30,991 nt of DNA from a virus, in the IMG/VR virus record IMGVR_UViG_3300023181_000069, positions 1-30,991 of that record. One strand, written 5' to 3'. Position 1 is the first letter of the stretch. The number at the start of each line of letters is the position of its first letter. A program made the translations under genes and the position numbers. The notes under the pieces were generated by a model. The model made no database searches. It saw only the letters and a list, made by a program, of their open reading frames with translations, and was not told the DNA's origin. Shown here piece by piece: positions 26,427 through 30,991 of the stretch.

Positions 26427-27263
26427 ATGGACGACAAAGAACAAAATGAATTTATACAATTCCTGAGAGATCAATTACAAGCTTCTGATGATTCAGATTT
26501 CGAACAGAAAGTACAGCAACTTGGTGAAGAAGGAATCAAACAGGCACACATAGCCTTTCAGAAAGCTAAAGTTAAGCAGTATATGACTGGTGGTAAACTT
26601 GAAAGAGTTAAACAATTAGTTGCAGTTAAACAAAAAGGTGGACTAATAAAAGGTGGTACGAAAGCAGTAAAAGAATATCAAGCTATGTTAAATAAGTTTG
26701 GTTATAAACTTAAAGAAGATGGTGGTTGGGGAGCAAAAACTCAAGCTGCTTATGAAGATTATATAAAAAAGAATGCTGTCACAGGTAATGATCAAGTTGC
26801 ACGTATAAGTTCTTCTCAAGATGTTAATTCTCAAGCCAATTTTAGCCCTATTACAGGTTCAGCTAATACAGCACAACTTAGAGCATTACCTGGAATATTA
26901 CAAAATTCCTTTACTCCCGCTATGAACGAAAATACAAGCAGAATTCCAGATGTTTCTATAGCAAATGCGGAAGCAGCTAAATTAAATGGCTACTATAATC
27001 CTATAGATGCTAAAAATATTCAAGCTTCTTTTAATTTCGCAACTGGTAAGTTAGAAATGAAGCCAAAAGAAAAGACTAAGAGTAAAACGAAAAAGCCTAT
27101 GAGCGAAGTATATCCTGTTTTGTTTACTCCAAGAGCAGAAGCATTACAAGGTATTCCTCAAGGAAAAAGTGCTCAAAGTCCTTGGACATGGTCACAAGGT
27201 AACAATATTGATTATGGTCCTGAAGATTTCGATTATAGGACTGGGCAAAAAGTAAAAAGGTAA
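26427..27263 (+). CDS. Virion-associated protein with peptidoglycan-binding-like domain, 278 aa
   Basis: Residues 80-115 (AVKEYQAMLNKFGYKLKEDG then GWGAKTQAAYEDY) match the peptidoglycan-binding repeat, which anchors proteins to cell wall. The N-terminal part is helical and acidic, and the C-terminal half is low-complexity with Lys/Pro stretches. Genes of this kind next to the terminase in crAss-like phages may be virion proteins. No catalytic domain is visible. Confidence 0.7.
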   Translation: MDDKEQNEFIQFLRDQLQASDDSDFEQKVQQLGEEGIKQAHIAFQKAKVKQYMTGGKLERVKQLVAVKQKGGLIKGGTKAVKEYQAMLNKFGYKLKEDGGWGAKTQAAYEDYIKKNAVTGNDQVARISSSQDVNSQANFSPITGSANTAQLRALPGILQNSFTPAMNENTSRIPDVSIANAEAAKLNGYYNPIDAKNIQASFNFATGKLEMKPKEKTKSKTKKPMSEVYPVLFTPRAEALQGIPQGKSAQSPWTWSQGNNIDYGPEDFDYRTGQKVKR

Positions 27264-27293
27264 AATAATAACAAAACGACAATAAGAAATAAT

Positions 27294-27863
27294 ATGGATT
27301 TATTTATAATGGATAGCTCAGAGAATCTGGTTATCAATAAAATAGAAATACTACTAGTGCCAGAATTTGCTGCATTATGGGAACCTATGCATAATAGAGC
27401 CTCATACGACAAGAATGGCTACAATAGAATAAAAGCTAATAAAGAATTTAGATATATCTTCATGGCCTTAGATTGGGATTCCCCATATAAGAATATGAAC
27501 GAACAATTAAGAAAAAATACAGCCATAGAAGAATCAGGACTTACTCCTGAAGAACTTAATGATCCAAAACTTATTGCAGCTGCAAAGAAGTATGAACTAA
27601 TGCAAATTACTCCTCAAGCAAGACTATTGAAATCTACATATAGGTTACTTGATGAAATGTCGTTGTATAATGAGTTACTTGATCTTCAAGAAAGAAAAGA
27701 GGATGGTACTTATGTAACTGATGCTAAGAAAGCTGGTGATGGTATGGCTAACTTACCTAAAATATTAGCTAGTCTGGAATCTCTAGAACTTGTAGTTAAA
27801 AAACAGAAAGAAGCTAATGGTAAACAAGTTAGAGGTGATGTTGAAACTGGAACATTTGACTAA
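27294..27863 (+). CDS. Protein preceding terminase, 189 aa
   Basis: A helical, charged protein without a membrane segment. The core is EFAALWEPMHNRASYDKNGY, then KEFRYIFMALDWDSPYKNM. The position directly before the large terminase, with a TAATG overlap, is where a small terminase or conserved crAss gene is expected, but no helix-turn-helix is obvious. An ATG at residue 6 is an alternative start. Confidence 0.7.
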   Translation: MDLFIMDSSENLVINKIEILLVPEFAALWEPMHNRASYDKNGYNRIKANKEFRYIFMALDWDSPYKNMNEQLRKNTAIEESGLTPEELNDPKLIAAAKKYELMQITPQARLLKSTYRLLDEMSLYNELLDLQERKEDGTYVTDAKKAGDGMANLPKILASLESLELVVKKQKEANGKQVRGDVETGTFD

Positions 27864-29977
27864 TGAAGAATAATTTAGAATTAGTCAGTGAAGAATGGCG
27901 TAAAAATATAAAGTGGGATGTAACTCATGAACAAGCTCTCAAAATGGTTATAGATGGCACTATGGTTTTTGATGAACGTTTATCTTATGAAACTACAGGT
28001 TATCGTCCAATAGATGAAGTAAACGGTCTAGACTTTGATCCCCTACCTTTTAAGAGGGTTGGCTTAGATAGGATGGCTCATCCAAAAGGTAAGTATAATG
28101 AATATATAAACGGTACCTCACCACATAGACATTGGTGGAAGAATGAGCATATTAAGTCAGAAGATGGCTTTGTATATAATAATTATAGGGTGACTGGAGA
28201 CCATTATTTTTTTTTAAATTATTATACAATGCTTATTCCTAAATTAGGAATGAAAGCAGGATCAGGAAGAGATAAAGAGCATCCTAACTTTTGGGTATTG
28301 CACTACAAATGGTTTCATTATGTAGAGATGGCTGAGATGTTAGGTTTTGATGCTTTGGCTCTTAAAGGTCGTGGAGTAGGTTTTTCTGAAATGGGCGCTT
28401 CACTTGGTGTTCGTCCATTTATTACAACCAAAGACTTTTCTACTGTTTACTTAGCTTCATACGAACCATATCTTACAGGTAAAGGTATTCTTCAAAAATG
28501 TTGGCTTCAATTAGATTGGCTTAATCAAAATACTAATGGGGGAATGCGACGAACTCGTTCTCTTAACCAAGGATTACATAAACGCGCAGGAATACTCGAT
28601 AAACAAGGTGTTGAATACGGACACGGTTCACAAATATCTGGACAGGTTGTTGATAAAGCCGATAAGCTTAGGGGTGATAGAACAGAACGTTTAATATTTG
28701 AAGAGTTTGGTTCTAACCCTGTAGGACTTGATACTTACTCTGTAGCAAAAGCTCTTGTGTTAAATAATGGTATTCGTTTAGGTATCCGTATTTTATTTGG
28801 TACAGGTGGTGATACTGATATAACTGAAAATAAACAAGGTAAATCTAAAGCCGGAATTATGGCTCTTGAAACAATGTTTCTTAAACCTAGAGGATTTCTT
28901 ATATTGCCTTATCGCCATAATAAAAATAATACTAATCAGTATGTAGAAACAGGTTTCTTCGCAGCATCATTTGAAACTGTACAACAAGTTATGGATCATA
29001 GAGGCTATGTAAAACCAGAAGAAGGTAAAGCTTATTACCAAAAGCAAAGAGACATGATTGAAAATGCAGAAGCATTAGCAAAAGAATGTGCAGAATTTTG
29101 TTTTACGTATGAAGAAGCTCTTTCTCGTAAAGGATCGAATATATTTAATCAGGCTAAATTAGCTGAGCAAAGAATTGAAGTTGACATACATGGAACTACA
29201 CCCAAACCTAAAAAAGGATTCTTAAAATGGATTTATGCTGGGGATACAAATCAAATTATTGGTGTTAAATTTATAGAGAACCCTAAAGGCGATATAGAAA
29301 TAATAGAAGAACCTCAATTTGATGAACAAGGTCAACGTATTACTAATCTATATGTAGCTGGAATCGATTCTATTGATGCTGGTACCAATGAGTCCGCAGT
29401 TGGCGAAGGAGGTTCTAAATTCTGTATTGTAGTTAAGAAACGTACCCTTGGTTTAGGAGGTAATATATATGTTGCTAAATATATTAATAGACCAGCTGAT
29501 GTTCGGGAAGCTTACGAAAGAGCTCTACAGTTATTAACGTGGTATGATTGTAAAGGTAACTTAGAGGATACTAAAATAGGTTTAAAAGGATATTTCCAAT
29601 CTAAAAATATGATGCATTTCTTAATGAAACGCCCTCGTTACGCATTAGAAGCGCAAGCTGGAAATAAAAATGCTACACAACTTTATGGTACACCTGCTAC
29701 ACCTAAAGTTATTACATATGGTTTAGAGTTAGTGAGAGACTATATTGAAGATTATTCTCAAAATATATTCTTTTCAGATATGCTACTTCAGTTACAGGAT
29801 TACTCTGATGAATTTAAAGGAAAATATGACTTAGTAGCAGCACTACAAATGTGTGAGATTGCAGATCAAGAACTTAATGGAGTACCAGTTAAAAGAGAAC
29901 AGATCCAAGAATGGTCCGACTTTGGTTACTACAAAGATAAATATGGTAGAAAACAATTCGGAATTATAGAAAAATAA
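27863..29977 (+). CDS. terL: Large terminase subunit, 704 aa
   Basis: An ATPase-nuclease packaging motor. A Walker A-like KGRGVGFSE lies at about residues 167-175, and a Walker B with catalytic Glu (ERLIFEEFGSNP) at about 273-284. The nuclease domain begins with YVAGIDSIDAGTNES at about 497-511, giving the first metal-binding Asp. Its length is about right for crAss-like TerL. It cuts concatemers and pumps DNA through the portal. Codons at 28040-28058 contain CCCCTACCTTTTAAGAGGG, the module core motif. Confidence 0.92.
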   Translation: MKNNLELVSEEWRKNIKWDVTHEQALKMVIDGTMVFDERLSYETTGYRPIDEVNGLDFDPLPFKRVGLDRMAHPKGKYNEYINGTSPHRHWWKNEHIKSEDGFVYNNYRVTGDHYFFLNYYTMLIPKLGMKAGSGRDKEHPNFWVLHYKWFHYVEMAEMLGFDALALKGRGVGFSEMGASLGVRPFITTKDFSTVYLASYEPYLTGKGILQKCWLQLDWLNQNTNGGMRRTRSLNQGLHKRAGILDKQGVEYGHGSQISGQVVDKADKLRGDRTERLIFEEFGSNPVGLDTYSVAKALVLNNGIRLGIRILFGTGGDTDITENKQGKSKAGIMALETMFLKPRGFLILPYRHNKNNTNQYVETGFFAASFETVQQVMDHRGYVKPEEGKAYYQKQRDMIENAEALAKECAEFCFTYEEALSRKGSNIFNQAKLAEQRIEVDIHGTTPKPKKGFLKWIYAGDTNQIIGVKFIENPKGDIEIIEEPQFDEQGQRITNLYVAGIDSIDAGTNESAVGEGGSKFCIVVKKRTLGLGGNIYVAKYINRPADVREAYERALQLLTWYDCKGNLEDTKIGLKGYFQSKNMMHFLMKRPRYALEAQAGNKNATQLYGTPATPKVITYGLELVRDYIEDYSQNIFFSDMLLQLQDYSDEFKGKYDLVAALQMCEIADQELNGVPVKREQIQEWSDFGYYKDKYGRKQFGIIEK

Positions 29978-29979
29978 AC

Positions 29980-30246
29980 ATGGAACTATTAGAAAGACTT
30001 GAAAAATACTTAGCAGATGTAATGTGTGTTAAGTATAATGGAATTATAGATTATACGGTAGAACCAGATAAAGAATATTATGAGCTTAGATGGCAGTTAA
30101 ATCCGGATGATAATACTCGTTCCCTTATATTACAGGGGCAGTTTTCTAGTGAAGAAGCCTTTGGTGATTATGTAATTCGAGAAATTAAAACTAAAAGATT
30201 TCACTTGTATAAGAATTTTAGAGTAATAAAAGTGAATGAGAACTAA
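29980..30246 (+). CDS. Hypothetical protein between terminase and portal, 88 aa
   Basis: A small acidic alpha/beta protein (MELLERLEKYLADVMCVKYN, then YELRWQLNPDDNTRSLILQG). No family is recognised. It starts 2 nt after terL and overlaps the portal gene by 11 nt, so it is co-translated with packaging genes. Confidence 0.75.
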   Translation: MELLERLEKYLADVMCVKYNGIIDYTVEPDKEYYELRWQLNPDDNTRSLILQGQFSSEEAFGDYVIREIKTKRFHLYKNFRVIKVNEN

Positions 30247-30991
30247 TAACTACAATGAACATCGTTACTATACTGAAGCTCAAAAAGATACAGATGAATA
30301 TTTAATTTCTCATATTGATAATGCTATCGCAGAGTTAGTAACAGAAAAGAAGCATCTTAAAACAGCCTATAATTATTATAACGGTATAATGGATGCGGAA
30401 GAGTTTGCTTATTTGGAATCTAATTATGGAGTTGGTAATCCTACTTCTATTGAATTTGTACCTCTTGTTCGTAAACATGTGGATACACTTATTGGTGAAC
30501 ATTTAGGTAATAGACTTAAACCTAAAATTAGTTGTAAAGATAAACGAACTTTAGATGTAATAGATAAACTCAAAAAAGAAGAAATAGATAGGGTAGAATT
30601 GTCCCTCTTAAAAAGTGAGTTTCAGAGTAATCTAGATCATCTTTTAGAATTACAAACAAACCCTAATGCTCAACCACCAATAAGCCAAGCTTCAGAACAA
30701 GATATTCAAAAGAAAAAAGAACAAACATCTAAGAGTTTTACATCTGAATATGAACTGTCAGCTCAATTTATAGTAGAACATCTTAAACAAAATAAAGCGT
30801 TTGATTTAACTGAAAAACGAAGATTATTAATGCTTGATTTATTAGTTGCTGGAGAATGTGGCTATAAGATTGATATAGTACACGAAGGTCAAGCCCCTAA
30901 AATAACAATACTTAACCCTAAACATCTGTTTTATGAACGAAATTTAAATTCTTCATATCTTAAAGATGCCCCAAGAATAGTATATGTTAAA
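30236..30991 (+). CDS. Portal protein, N-terminal part (runs off the window)
   Basis: Translation from the ATG at 30236 gives MRTNNYNEHRYYTEAQKDTD, then a helical region. AYNYYNGIMDAEEFAYLESN and YGVGNPTSIEFVPLVRKHVD follow, then VDTLIGEHLGNRLKP. This YYNG..D..EF.YLE..YG.GNP..IEF.PL..KH.D.L.GE string is typical of crAss-like portals. The portal forms the dodecameric DNA gate at the capsid vertex. The frame is open to the right edge (252 codons). Confidence 0.88.
   Translation, partial: MRTNNYNEHRYYTEAQKDTDEYLISHIDNAIAELVTEKKHLKTAYNYYNGIMDAEEFAYLESNYGVGNPTSIEFVPLVRKHVDTLIGEHLGNRLKPKISCKDKRTLDVIDKLKKEEIDRVELSLLKSEFQSNLDHLLELQTNPNAQPPISQASEQDIQKKKEQTSKSFTSEYELSAQFIVEHLKQNKAFDLTEKRRLLMLDLLVAGECGYKIDIVHEGQAPKITILNPKHLFYERNLNSSYLKDAPRIVYVK

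Noticed and set aside
22068-30991. Stop-codon reassignment, as known in some crAss-like phages
   Set aside because: TAG, TGA and TAA all end genes at sensible places (for example TAG at 24494 before a promoter), and no conserved gene here contains in-frame stops apart from homopolymer frameshifts.

Overview
The window looks like part of a crAss-like phage genome (order Crassvirales) that infects a Bacteroidota host. On the right, reading rightward, are a large terminase subunit (27863-29977), an 88-aa gene, and the start of a portal protein (from 30236) whose sequence reads like the crAss portal family. Upstream of these are a GroES-like gene, a PD-(D/E)XK nuclease, a Cys-rich phage protein and a spanin-like protein. 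The DNA is AT-rich. Start codons have A/T-rich leaders and no Shine-Dalgarno sequence. Rightward promoters match the Bacteroidota TTTG-N19-TAnnTTTG consensus. The standard genetic code fits: TAA, TGA and TAG all act as stops.

Layout. (1) Positions 1-19770 are a leftward (minus-strand) accessory arm of more than 50 very small genes, mostly 25-180 codons and often overlapping by a few bases. They include membrane peptides, lipoproteins, two HNH endonucleases, a minimal HExxH metalloprotease and many phage hypotheticals that form small paralogous families. Several were too short for routine gene calling and are listed here from direct translation. (2) Between these genes lie many non-coding modules bounded by inverted repeats, including four recognisable tRNA-like genes and two long ORF-free stretches (4562-5406 and 17001-18589). 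(3) Positions 19771-20157 form a divergent control region. It holds a promoter whose -7 box sits between the arms of a perfect 15-bp inverted repeat, in front of a RepL-like winged-helix gene (20158-20646). (4) Positions 20647-22067 hold a minus-strand Ala-rich, GC-richer gene of unknown function with a clear terminator, plus microORFs. (5) From 22068 to the end is the rightward lysis, DNA-metabolism and packaging arm.

The most unusual feature is the non-coding layer of the left arm. At least seven intercistronic modules share the arm core CCCTCATAAAGAT / ATCTTTATGAGGG. Their outer arm bases differ from module to module but stay complementary, which looks like covariation. The modules usually abut the stop codon of the upstream gene. 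One of them wraps a tRNA. Other modules with unrelated arms fold on paper into cloverleaf shapes with 5-bp arms but lack tRNA signature bases. None of the four best tRNA-like genes has a normal 7-nt anticodon loop; two carry about 40-48 extra nucleotides there. This suggests an array of tRNA-shaped or tRNA-derived RNAs, but these are hand folds and need covariance-model and RNA-seq checks.

Several minus-strand small genes appear frameshifted at homopolymers. These could be assembly errors, decay or slippage.
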